From assembly GCA_021783355.1 (NCBI GenBank), contig JAJXTZ010000009.1, forward strand, positions 1 to 33,168: a stretch of 33,168 nucleotides of DNA, given 5' to 3'. This DNA comes from a bacterium (GTDB lineage Bacteria > Elusimicrobiota > Elusimicrobia > UBA1565 > UBA9628). The notes beneath the pieces are model-generated. The model worked only from the letters and a program-made list of their open reading frames with translations. It ran no database searches and had not been told where the DNA came from. Within the stretch, counting starts at the first letter, position 1; every line of letters begins with the position of its first letter. Below, piece by piece: positions 11,479 through 19,707 of this stretch. A program made the translations under genes and the position numbers.

Positions 11479-12795
11479 ATGCATCCCCGCCACCCTCTCC
11501 TGCGATTCGTCCGGTCCTGGGCCGTGCTGGCGGCGCTCGCGCTGCCCGCGGCCGCGTCCGCCGCCGCGGTCCCCGCCGTCTCCACCGCTTCCGACGCCGG
11601 CCGGGCGATCACGCTGGACCAGGCCTACGCCGCGGCGCTCGCCCGCAGCGAGACGGTCGCCGAAAAGGGCGAGACCTACGCGCAGCTGCGGGCCCAGATC
11701 GACGAGCTGTGGTCCGCCGTCCAGCCGCGGCTGGAGCTGCGCGGCAGCCAGGAGTGGCAGGACGCCGGAGGCGGCGGGGGGGGCTTCCCGATCCCGACCA
11801 GCCAGCCCACCGCGGCCTTGAACGCGCACCAGCCGCTCTTCTCCGGCCTGCGCGAGTACCTGGCGGTGCGCGCCGGGCGCGAGGAGAGCGCGTCGGCCGA
11901 ACTGGCGCTGGCCCGGGCCAAGCAGCTCCTCTATCAGGACGTCGCGCAGGCGTACCTGAACCTGCTCGGCAGCCACCAGGACTTGAGGGTGCGCCGCGCC
12001 CAGGTCAAGCTGACCGGGGACCGCGTCAAGGAGCTGGAGGGCTTCGTGCGCATCGGCCGTTCGCGGACGAGCGAGGTCCTCGCCGCCCGATCCCAGCTGG
12101 CGCAGAACGAGGCGGACCTGGCCACCGCGCGGGGGCAGGAGCGCGTCTATCAGGAGACGCTCCAGTTCCTGACCGGTCTCGACCAGGACCTGCTTCCGTC
12201 GGAGGTCCCGCCGCCCGGGCCGGCCGACGAGTCCTCCTACCTCGCCCGCGCGGGCTCGCGCCCCGACGTGGAAGCCGCGCGCCGCGACCTCAACTACGCG
12301 GGCCTCTACGAGAGCATGCAGTCCCGCCAGCGCTGGCCGACGATCGGCCTGGACGGCAACTACTACCTGAAGCGCCCGGACAACGTCTACAAGCACGTGC
12401 GCTGGGACGTGACGCTCTCCGGGACCCTGCCGATCTACTACGGCGGGGAGATTTCCGCGCAGGTGCGGCAGGCCGAGGCCCAGAAGCGCTCGAAGGCCCT
12501 GGCGTTGTCCCTGGCGCGGCGGCAGGCGGCTCTGGACGTGCGCTCCGCCTACAGCGACCTCTCGTCCGACCTTGACATCGTCGCGGCCCTGGAGAACGCC
12601 AAGTCCCTGGCCGAGGCCAACGCCGCGGCCCAGGAGCAGGATTACCGGTACGGCCTGGTGACGAACCTGGACGTGCTGGCCAGCCTGACGACCGTGCAGG
12701 ACACGAACCTGCGCCTCGACCAGGCCCGGAACGCGGCGTATTTCGCCCGCGTCCGGCTGGAAGTGGCCGCCGGCGGCCCGGAAAGCGCGCGATGA
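11479..12795 (+). CDS. TolC-family outer-membrane efflux channel
   Basis: A 438-residue outer-membrane efflux protein with a signal peptide (residues 1-30, ending AAASAAAVPA). It has the two related halves of coiled coil and strand typical of TolC/OEP proteins. Landmarks are ITLDQAYAAALARSETVAE, the proline-rich turn before ALNAHQPLFSGLREYLAVRA, YLNLLGSHQDLRVRRAQVKL, VTLSGTLPIYYGGEISAQVR and YRYGLVTNLDVLASLTTVQD. It forms a trimeric trans-periplasmic duct for efflux. No Shine-Dalgarno is visible; the start lies just after the palindromic operator. The end overlaps the RND pump gene by 4 bp (ATGA), so the two are co-translated. Confidence 0.92.
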   Translation: MHPRHPLLRFVRSWAVLAALALPAAASAAAVPAVSTASDAGRAITLDQAYAAALARSETVAEKGETYAQLRAQIDELWSAVQPRLELRGSQEWQDAGGGGGGFPIPTSQPTAALNAHQPLFSGLREYLAVRAGREESASAELALARAKQLLYQDVAQAYLNLLGSHQDLRVRRAQVKLTGDRVKELEGFVRIGRSRTSEVLAARSQLAQNEADLATARGQERVYQETLQFLTGLDQDLLPSEVPPPGPADESSYLARAGSRPDVEAARRDLNYAGLYESMQSRQRWPTIGLDGNYYLKRPDNVYKHVRWDVTLSGTLPIYYGGEISAQVRQAEAQKRSKALALSLARRQAALDVRSAYSDLSSDLDIVAALENAKSLAEANAAAQEQDYRYGLVTNLDVLASLTTVQDTNLRLDQARNAAYFARVRLEVAAGGPESAR

Positions 12796-15700
12796 CCCTG
12801 TCCGACCTGTCGATCCGCAACCCCGTCTTCGCCTGGATGCTGATGATCGGCCTGATGGTCTTCGGCTGGATCGGCTTCCACCGCATGGGCGTCAGCCAGC
12901 TGCCCGACGTGGACTTCCCGGTGGTGACGGTGACGATCAACTGGGAGAACGCCTCGCCGGACATCATGGAGACCGAGGTCGCCGACGTGGTCGAGGACTC
13001 CGTGATGAGCGTGGAGGGCATCAAGGACATCTCGTCGACCTCCCGCCTGGGCCAGACCACGATCACCATCGAGTTCAACCTCAGCCGCAACATCGACGCG
13101 GCGGTCGAGGACGTGCAGAGCCACATCTCCCAGGCCCAGAAGGACCTGCCCAAGGACATCGACGCGCCGATCATCCAGAAGGTCAACCCCGAGGACCAGC
13201 CGATCATGTGGCTCTCCCTGCGGGCGGCCCCCGGCTCGAACACCAGCCTGCTCGACATCTGCCGCTACATCAACGAGCACCTGAAGGACCGGCTGGCGAT
13301 GACGCCGGGCGTCGGGGACATCCGCCTCGGCGGCTACGTGGACCCGAACCTGCGCGTGTGGCTGGACGCCGAAAAGATGGCCAAGCGCGAGATCACCGTG
13401 GAGGACGTGCTGGGCGCCATCGACAGCCAGCACGCCGACGTGCCCGCCGGCTGGCTGGACTCCGGCGCCAAGGAGTACAACGTCCGCGTCTACGGCGAGG
13501 CCACGACGCCCGAGCAGTTCGCCAACCTGCTGATCCCCACGCGCGTGCGCGGCGGCCAGATCTACCGCAAGATCCGCTTCGGGGACGTCGGGACCGTGGA
13601 GGACGGGCTCGACGACATCCGGCGCATCTCCCGCTTCCAGGGCGAGCGCGCCGTGGGCATGGGCATCGTCAAGCAGCGCGGCACCAACGCGGTGGCCGTC
13701 GCCGACGCGGTCCAGAAGGAGATCGCGGCGATCCGGCCGATGCTTCCCAAGGGCATGGACCTGCAGGTCGTCTTCGACTCCACCCGCTTCATCAAGAACT
13801 CCGTCAGCGAGCTGGAAAGCCAGCTGATCCGCTCGGCGGTGCTGACCTCCCTGGTCTGCCTGCTCTTCCTGGGCTCCTGGACGGCGACCATCAACGTCCT
13901 GCTCGCGATCCCGACGGCGATCCTGGGGACCTTCATCGTCCTCTACTTCTGCGGGTTCACGATCAACAGCTTCACGATGCTGGGGCTGTCGCTCGTCATC
14001 GGCATCATCGTCGACGACGCGATCATGGTGCTGGAGAACATCGCCCGCTACCGGGAGCAGGGCCTGACCAAGGTCAAGGCGGCGCTGGTCGGCGCGCGGG
14101 AGATCACCTCCGCCGCGATGGCCGCCTCGCTGGCCATCCTGGCCATCTTCCTGCCGGTCGTGTTCATGGACGGCATCGTGGGCAAGTTCTTCTTCCAGTT
14201 CGGCGTGACGATCTCGGTGGCGGTCATGGTCTCGCTGATCGAGGCGCTGACGATCGCGCCGATGCGCTGCTCGCAGTTCCTGGAGGTCGGCGCGACCAAC
14301 GCGGTCAGCCGCGGGATGGACCGCCTGATGGACTCCGCGCGCGCCGGCTACCGGCGCCTGCTGGATTCGGCCCTCCGGGTCCCCAAGACGATCCTGGCGG
14401 TCTCGCTGGCGGTGTTCGTCTCCTCGCTGTTCCTGATCAAGGGTCTCAAGAAGGAGTTCATCCCGTCCCAGGACCAGGGGCTGTTCCTGGTCAACATCAC
14501 CCTGCCGCTGGGCGTCTCCCTGGACCACACCGACCAGGTCTTCAAGACCGAACTGGAGCCGTGGATGCTCAAGCGCCCCGAGCTGGCGCACTACTACTGC
14601 GCCATAGGCGGGTTCCAGGGCGGGCAGGTCAACACCGGCCTCTTCTTCGTCACGATGAAGGACCTCAAGGACCGGCCGATGTACCACGGCCATCGCGAGA
14701 CGCAGGCCGACTTCATGCAGATCGTGCGCCGGAAGTTCAGCGCGGCGCCCGGCGTCGAGCGCGCGGCGATCATGGACATGTCGCAGGCGGGCTTCTCGTC
14801 CCATCGCGGCTATCCGATCGAGTTCATGGTGCAGGGCCCGGACTGGAGCAAGCTGGCCGAGGTGGCCGACGCCTTCCGCGACAAGATGAAGGCCACGGGC
14901 CTGATGACCGACGTGGACACCGACTACAACCCCGGCATGCCCGAGATCCAGGTCCGCCCGAACCGCGCGGCGGCGGCGCGATACGGCATCACCGCGCGCG
15001 CCATCGGCGACACCATCAACGCGATGATCGGCGGCGTCAAGTACGGCAAGTTCACGGGGCGCGGCAAGCGCTACGACGTGCGCGTGCGCCTGGTGGACAA
15101 GGACCGCAACAGCCCCAAGGACCTCAGCAAGATCTGGGTGCGCGACAACTTCGGCAACGTGGTGCGCCTGCCGGAGGTCATCACGCAGACCATCAAGCCG
15201 TCCCTGTTCGCGATCACGCGCTACAACCGCGAACGCTCGATCACGGTCTTCGCCAACCCCGCGCCCGGCAAGTCCCAGGGCGAGGCGCTCGCGGCCGTGC
15301 AGGCGATGTCCAAGTCCCTGCTGCCCGAGGGCTATCACATCGTGATGTCGGGCAACTCCCAGCTGATGAAGGAGTCGTCGCGCAGCCTGCTCTTCGTGAT
15401 GCTGCTGGGGGTCTTCGTCGCCTACATGGTGCTGGCGACGCAGTACAACAGCTTCATCGACCCGGTCACCGTCCTGATGGCCCTGCCCTTCAGCGTGACC
15501 GGCGCCCTGGCCGCGCTCCGCCTCACGCACCAGAGCCTGAACATGTACAGCATGATCGGCATGATCCTGCTGATGGGCATCGTGAAGAAGAACTCGATCC
15601 TGCTCGTGGACTTTACCAACGAGCGGCGCCGGCACGGCCTGGGCGTGCGCGCGGCCCTGCTGGAGGCCTGCCCGATCCGCCTGCGCCCGATCCTGATGAC

Positions 15701-15965
15701 CACGGCGGCCACCATCGCCGGCGCGCTGCCCGAGGCTCTGGCCCGCGGCGCGGGCGCCGAGCTGATGGTCCCGATGGCGGTGACCATCATCGGCGGCCTC
15801 CTGGTCTCCACGATTCTGACCCTGCTGGTGGTGCCGTGCTTCTACCAGGTGATGAGCGCTTTCGAGAACCGCCGCTCGGACGAGGAGCTCAAGGAAGCCC
15901 TGCGCGAGCTGGGCGAGCTGCCGCCGGAGACCGCGTCAGCTCCGGTCATCGTCACCGCCGACTAG
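12792..15965 (+). CDS. RND-family (HAE1-type) proton-driven efflux pump
   Basis: A 1057-residue inner-membrane transporter, the normal size for the AcrB/MexB type, with 12 predicted helices and two large periplasmic loops. It starts with the family's LSIRNPVFAWMLMIGLMVFG and VSQLPDVDFPVV. The proton-relay aspartates are present in GIIVDDAIMVLEN (residues 408-409), as is the relay lysine in GIVKKNSILLVDF (residues 932-933). The residues needed for proton-coupled export are therefore intact. Substrates cannot be told from sequence. The gene follows TolC directly, but there is no HlyD/AcrA-type periplasmic adaptor gene on either side, which is unusual for an RND operon. Confidence 0.94.
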   Translation: MTLSDLSIRNPVFAWMLMIGLMVFGWIGFHRMGVSQLPDVDFPVVTVTINWENASPDIMETEVADVVEDSVMSVEGIKDISSTSRLGQTTITIEFNLSRNIDAAVEDVQSHISQAQKDLPKDIDAPIIQKVNPEDQPIMWLSLRAAPGSNTSLLDICRYINEHLKDRLAMTPGVGDIRLGGYVDPNLRVWLDAEKMAKREITVEDVLGAIDSQHADVPAGWLDSGAKEYNVRVYGEATTPEQFANLLIPTRVRGGQIYRKIRFGDVGTVEDGLDDIRRISRFQGERAVGMGIVKQRGTNAVAVADAVQKEIAAIRPMLPKGMDLQVVFDSTRFIKNSVSELESQLIRSAVLTSLVCLLFLGSWTATINVLLAIPTAILGTFIVLYFCGFTINSFTMLGLSLVIGIIVDDAIMVLENIARYREQGLTKVKAALVGAREITSAAMAASLAILAIFLPVVFMDGIVGKFFFQFGVTISVAVMVSLIEALTIAPMRCSQFLEVGATNAVSRGMDRLMDSARAGYRRLLDSALRVPKTILAVSLAVFVSSLFLIKGLKKEFIPSQDQGLFLVNITLPLGVSLDHTDQVFKTELEPWMLKRPELAHYYCAIGGFQGGQVNTGLFFVTMKDLKDRPMYHGHRETQADFMQIVRRKFSAAPGVERAAIMDMSQAGFSSHRGYPIEFMVQGPDWSKLAEVADAFRDKMKATGLMTDVDTDYNPGMPEIQVRPNRAAAARYGITARAIGDTINAMIGGVKYGKFTGRGKRYDVRVRLVDKDRNSPKDLSKIWVRDNFGNVVRLPEVITQTIKPSLFAITRYNRERSITVFANPAPGKSQGEALAAVQAMSKSLLPEGYHIVMSGNSQLMKESSRSLLFVMLLGVFVAYMVLATQYNSFIDPVTVLMALPFSVTGALAALRLTHQSLNMYSMIGMILLMGIVKKNSILLVDFTNERRRHGLGVRAALLEACPIRLRPILMTTAATIAGALPEALARGAGAELMVPMAVTIIGGLLVSTILTLLVVPCFYQVMSAFENRRSDEELKEALRELGELPPETASAPVIVTAD

Positions 15966-15968
15966 CCG

Positions 15969-16556
15969 CTAGTACGGGACCTCGAAGCTCGTCCTCAACG
16001 GACCGGAGACCCCCGGGGCGCGGTGGCGCAGGAGGATGCGGCCGGGCTCCGGGGCGCGCGGGTAGTCGTAGCGCACCGGGAGCGGGGGCAGGAGCGCGCG
16101 GAAGAGCCGCGGCGGAGCCTCCTCGACGCGCTCGATCACCGTGACGCGCACGGTCACCGGCGCGGGGCGCGGAGCCAGTCCCTCCCGCGCCAGGAGCGCG
16201 TCCAGTTCCGCGCGGGTGATCCAGTCGCCCTCGTACTGGACCAGGCCGCGCGCCCTCTGGCGGCGCTCGAAGGCCGCCTCGCCGCGCTCGCGGGCTTCGG
16301 CGGCCAGGCGCTCGGAGCGCCAGCGCGCGCGCAGGCGGGCGTTCTCCGCGGCGGAGGCGCGGGCCGTCCCCGTCACGGTCGCCGAGTCCAGCACGACCAG
16401 GCCTGCGTCGGCGACGGCGAGCGTCAGGCTCGCGGCGTCGCTGGAGACCAGGATGCCTTCGAGGGTCTTGCCTCCGCGCAGGCGGACCTCGTCGGCCGCC
16501 GCGGACGCGGCGGTCAGGAGGAGCGCGGCGAGGACGGCGCGGCCGGGGGCGCCCAT
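15969..16556 (-). CDS. secreted hypothetical protein
   Basis: A 195-residue protein with a signal peptide (MGAPGRAVLAALLLTAASAA). A short beta-rich segment follows (EVRLRGGKTLEGILVSSDAASLTLA), resembling small barrel domains that begin with a glycine-rich hairpin. Then come an Arg/Ala/Glu-rich helix (about 68-105) and a proline-rich C terminus. There are no cysteines or recognised catalytic motifs. The predicted helix followed by WITRAELDALLAREGL may contact another protein. The start is supported by a TATACT -10 box 6 nt upstream. It follows the histidine kinase gene on the same strand but probably has its own promoter. Function unknown. Confidence 0.65.
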   Translation of the reverse strand: MGAPGRAVLAALLLTAASAAADEVRLRGGKTLEGILVSSDAASLTLAVADAGLVVLDSATVTGTARASAAENARLRARWRSERLAAEARERGEAAFERRQRARGLVQYEGDWITRAELDALLAREGLAPRPAPVTVRVTVIERVEEAPPRLFRALLPPLPVRYDYPRAPEPGRILLRHRAPGVSGPLRTSFEVPY

Positions 16557-16562
16557 GGCGAC

Positions 16563-16568
16563 AGTATA
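16563..16568 (-). promoter_or_regulatory. -10 box of the secreted hypothetical gene, leaderless type
   Basis: TATACT on the minus strand ends 6 nt before the ATG at 16556. Transcription starting 6-7 nt after the hexamer would begin at the start codon, and no Shine-Dalgarno is present. No -35 consensus was seen. Confidence 0.5.
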
Positions 16569-16601
16569 GCCCCGCCGGGGCGCGGCGGCCAGCCGCCGAG
16601 G

Positions 16602-17873
16602 CTAGGCCGGGGACCCGGCGGTGGACGCGACGGCGGGCAGGCGCACGACGAAGCGGGCGCCCCCGCCGGCGCGGTTCTCGGCGGTCAGGTCTCCGCCGTG
16701 ACGGCGGGCCGTCTCGCGCGAGGCGAAGAGACCCAGCCCCGTGCCGCCCCGCCCGGCGCGCGTGGTCGCGAAGGGCTGGAAGAGCCGGGCCATGATCTCG
16801 GGCGCCAGCCCCGGCCCCTCGTCGTCCACGGTCAGCAGGGCCCAGTCGCGCCCGTCGCGGCTCTCGCGGGCGAGGGACACGCGCACCCGTCCGCCCGACG
16901 GCATGGCCTTGGCCGCATTGCCCACCAGGTTGAGCGCGACGCGCTCGATGGCTTGGGGGGCGGCCATGACGCTCAGGTCCTCGAGGGGATACTCGCGCTC
17001 GACCGAGACGCGGCGCGAGCGCAGGATGGGCTCGGCCAGGGCCAGCGCCGTCTCGACGGCCGCGTCCAGGCGCCGCGCCGAGGCCGGGCCGCCGGCGCGC
17101 GAGAGAAGTCCCGAGGCGAGGTTCTGGCAGAAGGCGGCGGCGTCGTCGATGCGCTTGAGGTCGCGCGCGAGCTCGGGGTCGTCCACGCCCTTGTCGAGAT
17201 GGATGCGGGCATAGCCGCGCACGACCATCAGCGGCGTGGCCAGGTCGTGCGCGGCGCCGGCGCCGCCGGCCGCGATGGAGGTCAGCTCCCTCTCGCGCTC
17301 GCGCGTCTCGGTCTCGGCGCGGATCTCGCGCTCCAGTCGCTCGATCACGGCCCGCTGGCGCCGCGCGCGCGCGCCGGCCTCGCGCTCGGAGCGCGCGAGC
17401 AGCCAGGCGGCGCCCGCCGCGCCGGCGAGCACGGCGCTCTTGAGCGCGAGCTCGAAGGTCGCCCCGGGGCTCCATGGCCCGGGGGCGGCCGCGTAGAGCG
17501 CCGCGTTGCAGACGCAGGCCCCGGCCGCGGTCCACGCGACGGCCCGCCCGTCCAGCAGGATCGCGGCCGTGAACAGCGGGAGGAGATAGAGCGCCCACAG
17601 GATCGACGCGGGGCCTCCGGACCACTCCTGCAGCGCGGCGACGGACGCGAAGCCCGCCGTCAGGCCCAGCGCGTGCAGCCAGTCCGTCCGCGGCGCCAGG
17701 CGCACGGCCAGGCTGGTGCCCAGGCTGGAGGCGAGCAGTCCCAGGAACAAATAGAGCGCCTGGGGGTAGACCAAATCCGGGTTGTCCTTGGCGAGGAAGG
17801 CCAGCACTCCCAGCACGATCCAGAGCGCGGCTTCCAGTCGCGTCGTGCGGCGGCGGCGGGACTCTTCGTCCAT
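16602..17873 (-). CDS. membrane sensor histidine kinase (orphan)
   Basis: A 423-residue kinase. The N-terminal half holds five or six hydrophobic helices (about 13-160), with little extracytoplasmic sequence, suggesting a membrane-embedded sensor. A coiled linker (164-198) leads to the dimerisation domain with the phosphoacceptor His209 in GAAHDLATPLMVV. The ATPase domain has an N box (NLVGNAAKAM), G1 (VDDEGPGL) and G2 (GGTGLGLFAS). All key residues look intact. There is no adjacent response regulator gene, so the partner is encoded elsewhere. GGGAGG lies about 6 nt before the ATG. The neighbouring minus-strand genes are a small secreted protein downstream and hsp20 upstream. Confidence 0.88.
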   Translation of the reverse strand: MDEESRRRRTTRLEAALWIVLGVLAFLAKDNPDLVYPQALYLFLGLLASSLGTSLAVRLAPRTDWLHALGLTAGFASVAALQEWSGGPASILWALYLLPLFTAAILLDGRAVAWTAAGACVCNAALYAAAPGPWSPGATFELALKSAVLAGAAGAAWLLARSEREAGARARRQRAVIERLEREIRAETETRERERELTSIAAGGAGAAHDLATPLMVVRGYARIHLDKGVDDPELARDLKRIDDAAAFCQNLASGLLSRAGGPASARRLDAAVETALALAEPILRSRRVSVEREYPLEDLSVMAAPQAIERVALNLVGNAAKAMPSGGRVRVSLARESRDGRDWALLTVDDEGPGLAPEIMARLFQPFATTRAGRGGTGLGLFASRETARRHGGDLTAENRAGGGARFVVRLPAVASTAGSPA

Positions 17874-17978
17874 GACGGCCTCCCTGCGGCCCGCGCGGGC
17901 CTCGTGAGAAGGATGCGCCGCGGCGCCGAAAGGACGCTCAGCCGCCGCTGATAAAAGGCTTAAGTCGCGCGTCCCGGC

Positions 17979-18003
17979 GGGGGCGGGGCGTCGCCCCGCC
18001 CCC
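17979..18003 (-). terminator. GC-rich hairpin after hsp20
   Basis: An 11-bp perfect stem (17979-17989 with 17993-18003) with a 3-nt loop lies 10 bp after the hsp20 stop. On the minus strand there is no immediate T run, so termination may be Rho-assisted. The gap between hsp20 and the kinase gene (17874-18012) otherwise holds no gene. Confidence 0.5.
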
Positions 18004-18012
18004 CGGCGAAGC

Positions 18013-18498
18013 TCACTCGACCTTCACGTGGATCCCGCGGCTTCCGGCCTTCTCCGGCTTGCGCAAGGACACGATCAGCTGCCCGTCCTTGTGGGAGGCC
18101 TTGACCTCCTCCGGGTGCATCCCGGTCGGGAGCACGAAGCTCCGCTGGAAGGACCCGTAGGCGGACTCGCGCCTCAGCCAGGTCTTGCCCTTCTCTTCCT
18201 TCTCCTCGCGGCGCTCCCCGGTGATGGTCAGCACGCCCTCCTCCACCGAGACCTTCACGTCCTCCTTCTTGACCCCCGGCAGGGAGACGGACAGCAGGTA
18301 CTCCTTGTCGGTCTCCTGAATGTCCACCCGCGGCGTCCACGCGCGCGGCGGCGTGGGAAACTGCAGGGGCGTCATCTTGCCGGCGAACAAGTCGTCGAAG
18401 AGCTCCGACAGGCCCGTCAGCCCGCGCAAGCCCTGGAACGGGGACCAGGCCTGCGCCCCCTTCTCCTCGGCGTGCGCCGTCATCGCTTTGCGTTCCAT
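18013..18498 (-). CDS. hsp20: small heat-shock protein (Hsp20 / alpha-crystallin family)
   Basis: A 161-residue ATP-independent chaperone that holds unfolding proteins in a refoldable state. The alpha-crystallin domain spans about residues 55-150: PRVDIQETDKEYLLSVSLPG, KKEDVKVSVEEGVLTITGER, and SFVLPTGMHPEEVKASHKDG followed by QLIVSLRKPE. The N-terminal arm has SPFQGLRGLTGLSELFDDLF, a typical membrane/client-binding helix. ATG 18498 is chosen because a strong GGGAGGTGGAG lies just upstream; the frame stays open further upstream but that part is not hsp20-like. A TACAAT-like hexamer (minus, 18545-18550) lies about 45 nt upstream. No CIRCE or clear sigma32 site was found. Confidence 0.94.
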   Translation of the reverse strand: MERKAMTAHAEEKGAQAWSPFQGLRGLTGLSELFDDLFAGKMTPLQFPTPPRAWTPRVDIQETDKEYLLSVSLPGVKKEDVKVSVEEGVLTITGERREEKEEKGKTWLRRESAYGSFQRSFVLPTGMHPEEVKASHKDGQLIVSLRKPEKAGSRGIHVKVE

Positions 18499-18583
18499 GA
18501 GACTCCACCTCCCGGCGTCGATCGGAGCGGCGGACCGCTCCGGAATTGTAATCTTGCAACGCTCGGGCCGGGACCGGGGGCCT

Positions 18584-18628
18584 AAAAAGCAAGGAGCCGG
18601 GCGGGACCCTCGACCCGCCCGGCCTTGC
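18584..18628 (-). terminator. intrinsic terminator on the minus strand
   Basis: A 10-bp GC core (18596-18605 with 18614-18623) is extended across a 2-nt bulge by 5 more pairs (18589-18593 with 18624-18628). On the minus strand it is followed at once by TTTTT (18588-18584). It lies upstream of the hsp20 promoter and would insulate hsp20 from minus-strand transcription entering from the right. Confidence 0.75.
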
Positions 18629-18776
18629 GTTGGAGCGCCGTCCGCAGGCCCGGGAAGGGCCGCCGACGCGTCCGCCCCATAACATCGCAACGGTCCGGCC
18701 GCAGCCTCCCGTCGGGAGCGGGCGGCCGGGCCGCCGCGGTGTCCCGGCCGCGCGCCGCGTCCGGCCGGGGGCGGCG

Positions 18777-18812
18777 TGAAAAAAGGCCGGGCGGCCTCGC
18801 GGCCGCCCGGCC
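18777..18812 (-). terminator. intrinsic terminator on the minus strand
   Basis: A perfect 12-bp stem (18785-18796 with 18801-18812) closes a 4-nt loop. On the minus strand it is followed directly by TTTTTT (18784-18779). This is a textbook Rho-independent terminator. It stands 17 nt after the stop of a 54-codon minus-strand frame; no recognised gene ends here. Confidence 0.8.
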
Positions 18813-18829
18813 CGTGCTCCCCGGAGCGC

Positions 18830-18994
18830 CTACTCGATGCCCGCGCAAGGGGCCGTCGGCGTTTCCGGTGCGACGGTCGCGGACCCCGAGGGGCCCGGGG
18901 ACGGGGCGGCATCAGCCTTTCGCCCGTCCGCCAGGGTGCGGCGCAACGCATCGGCCGCGGACGCCGCGGCGCGGGTCTGGTACAATGGGCGCAT
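18830..18994 (-). CDS. possible 54-residue ORF ending just before an intrinsic terminator
   Basis: The frame starts MRPLYQTRAAASAADALRRT and ends APCAGIE. It is Ala/Pro-rich with no recognised motif and no Shine-Dalgarno. Its ATG overlaps, on the opposite strand, the ATG of the plus-strand methyltransferase (shared CATG). The only support is its position directly before a strong terminator. It may instead be a non-coding transcript or a chance frame. Confidence 0.15.
   Translation of the reverse strand: MRPLYQTRAAASAADALRRTLADGRKADAAPSPGPSGSATVAPETPTAPCAGIE
18981..18986 (+). promoter_or_regulatory. extended -10 box of the methyltransferase gene, leaderless type
   Basis: TGGTACAAT (hexamer 18981-18986) is an extended -10 element ending 6 nt before the ATG at 18993. 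Transcription would begin at or next to the start codon, and there is no Shine-Dalgarno. Confidence 0.5.
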
Positions 18995-19667
18995 GGAGGA
19001 CCGCGACTGCCCGCTGTGCGGCGGGGCCGCGCGCGAGTTCCTGCGCGCCGACGGCCGCGATTTCCGGCGCTGCGGGACCTGCGCGCTGACCTTCGTGCCC
19101 GCGTCCCAGCATCTGCCTCCGGCCGACGAGCGCGCCCGCTACGAAAGCCACCAGAACCGTCCCGGCGACCCCGGCTACCGGGCCTTCCTGGACCGCCTTC
19201 TCGTCCCGCTCGGCGCGCGTCTGTCCCCCGGAGCCGAAGGCCTGGACTACGGCTGCGGGCCGGGCCCGACCGCGTCGCGGATGCTGTCCGAACGGGGCTT
19301 GCCCACGCGCGACTACGACCCGTTCTTCGCCCCGGACGAGGGCGCGCTCTCCCGCGCCTACGACTTCGTCGTCTGCACCGAGGTCTTCGAGCACCTGGCC
19401 CGGCCGGACCGCGAGCTGGAACGCCTGTCGCGCCTGCTCAAGCCCGGGGGCCTGCTCGGCGTGATGACCGGCGTGCTGGAGGACGACGCGGCTTTCGCGG
19501 GCTGGTGGTACCGGCGCGATCCCACGCACGTCTGCTTCTATCGCCCGGAGACCTTGGAGTGGATCGCCCGCCGGCGCGGCTGGAGCCTGGAGCGCCCGTC
19601 GCTCAACGCGGCGCTGTTCCGGCGGCCGGGCGCGCCGTCCGCGGGTCGGTCGCCGGCCCCGCGCTAA
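18993..19667 (+). CDS. class I SAM-dependent methyltransferase with N-terminal zinc ribbon
   Basis: A 224-residue protein. An N-terminal two-knuckle zinc ribbon (CPLCGG at residue 6, CGTC near 28) is followed by a methyltransferase fold. Motif I is a short GLDYGCGPGPTASRML. The acidic motif region YDPFFAPD, the motif in YDFVVCTEVFEHLARP and the post-core LLKPGGLLGVMTGVLEDD are all visible. The WYRRDPTHVCFYRPETLEWI stretch is typical of the UbiE/COQ5-like group acting on small molecules or sugars. The substrate is unknown. The start at 18993 is chosen because the zinc ribbon begins there and a -10 box lies 6 nt upstream. Confidence 0.85.
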   Translation: MEDRDCPLCGGAAREFLRADGRDFRRCGTCALTFVPASQHLPPADERARYESHQNRPGDPGYRAFLDRLLVPLGARLSPGAEGLDYGCGPGPTASRMLSERGLPTRDYDPFFAPDEGALSRAYDFVVCTEVFEHLARPDRELERLSRLLKPGGLLGVMTGVLEDDAAFAGWWYRRDPTHVCFYRPETLEWIARRRGWSLERPSLNAALFRRPGAPSAGRSPAPR

Positions 19668-19694
19668 GGCCCGGGCGGGAGCCCCGCGAATTCG

Positions 19695-19700
19695 TATAAT
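19695..19700 (+). promoter_or_regulatory. consensus -10 box of the M13 peptidase gene, leaderless type
   Basis: A perfect TATAAT ends 7 nt before the ATG at 19708. No Shine-Dalgarno is present in the 7-nt gap (CGGGACC). The predicted transcript begins at the start codon. Confidence 0.6.
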
Positions 19701-19707
19701 CGGGACC

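Larger units (their letters stand above)
18499..18992. other. intergenic region with two minus-strand terminators
   Basis: This is the longest gap in the window (494 bp). It holds the hsp20 leader and promoter (18499 to about 18580), two strong intrinsic terminators both pointing along the minus strand, and a weak 54-codon minus-strand frame. The -10 of the plus-strand methyltransferase lies at its right end. Nothing resembling a known RNA family was recognised. The terminators suggest one or two short minus-strand transcripts. Confidence 0.6.

Noticed and set aside
12642-15635. A 997-codon open frame antisense to the RND pump
   Set aside because: The composition is His/Asp/Arg/Val-rich, as expected from reading GC-rich codons on the opposite strand. 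The plus-strand pump is a full-length, conserved protein.
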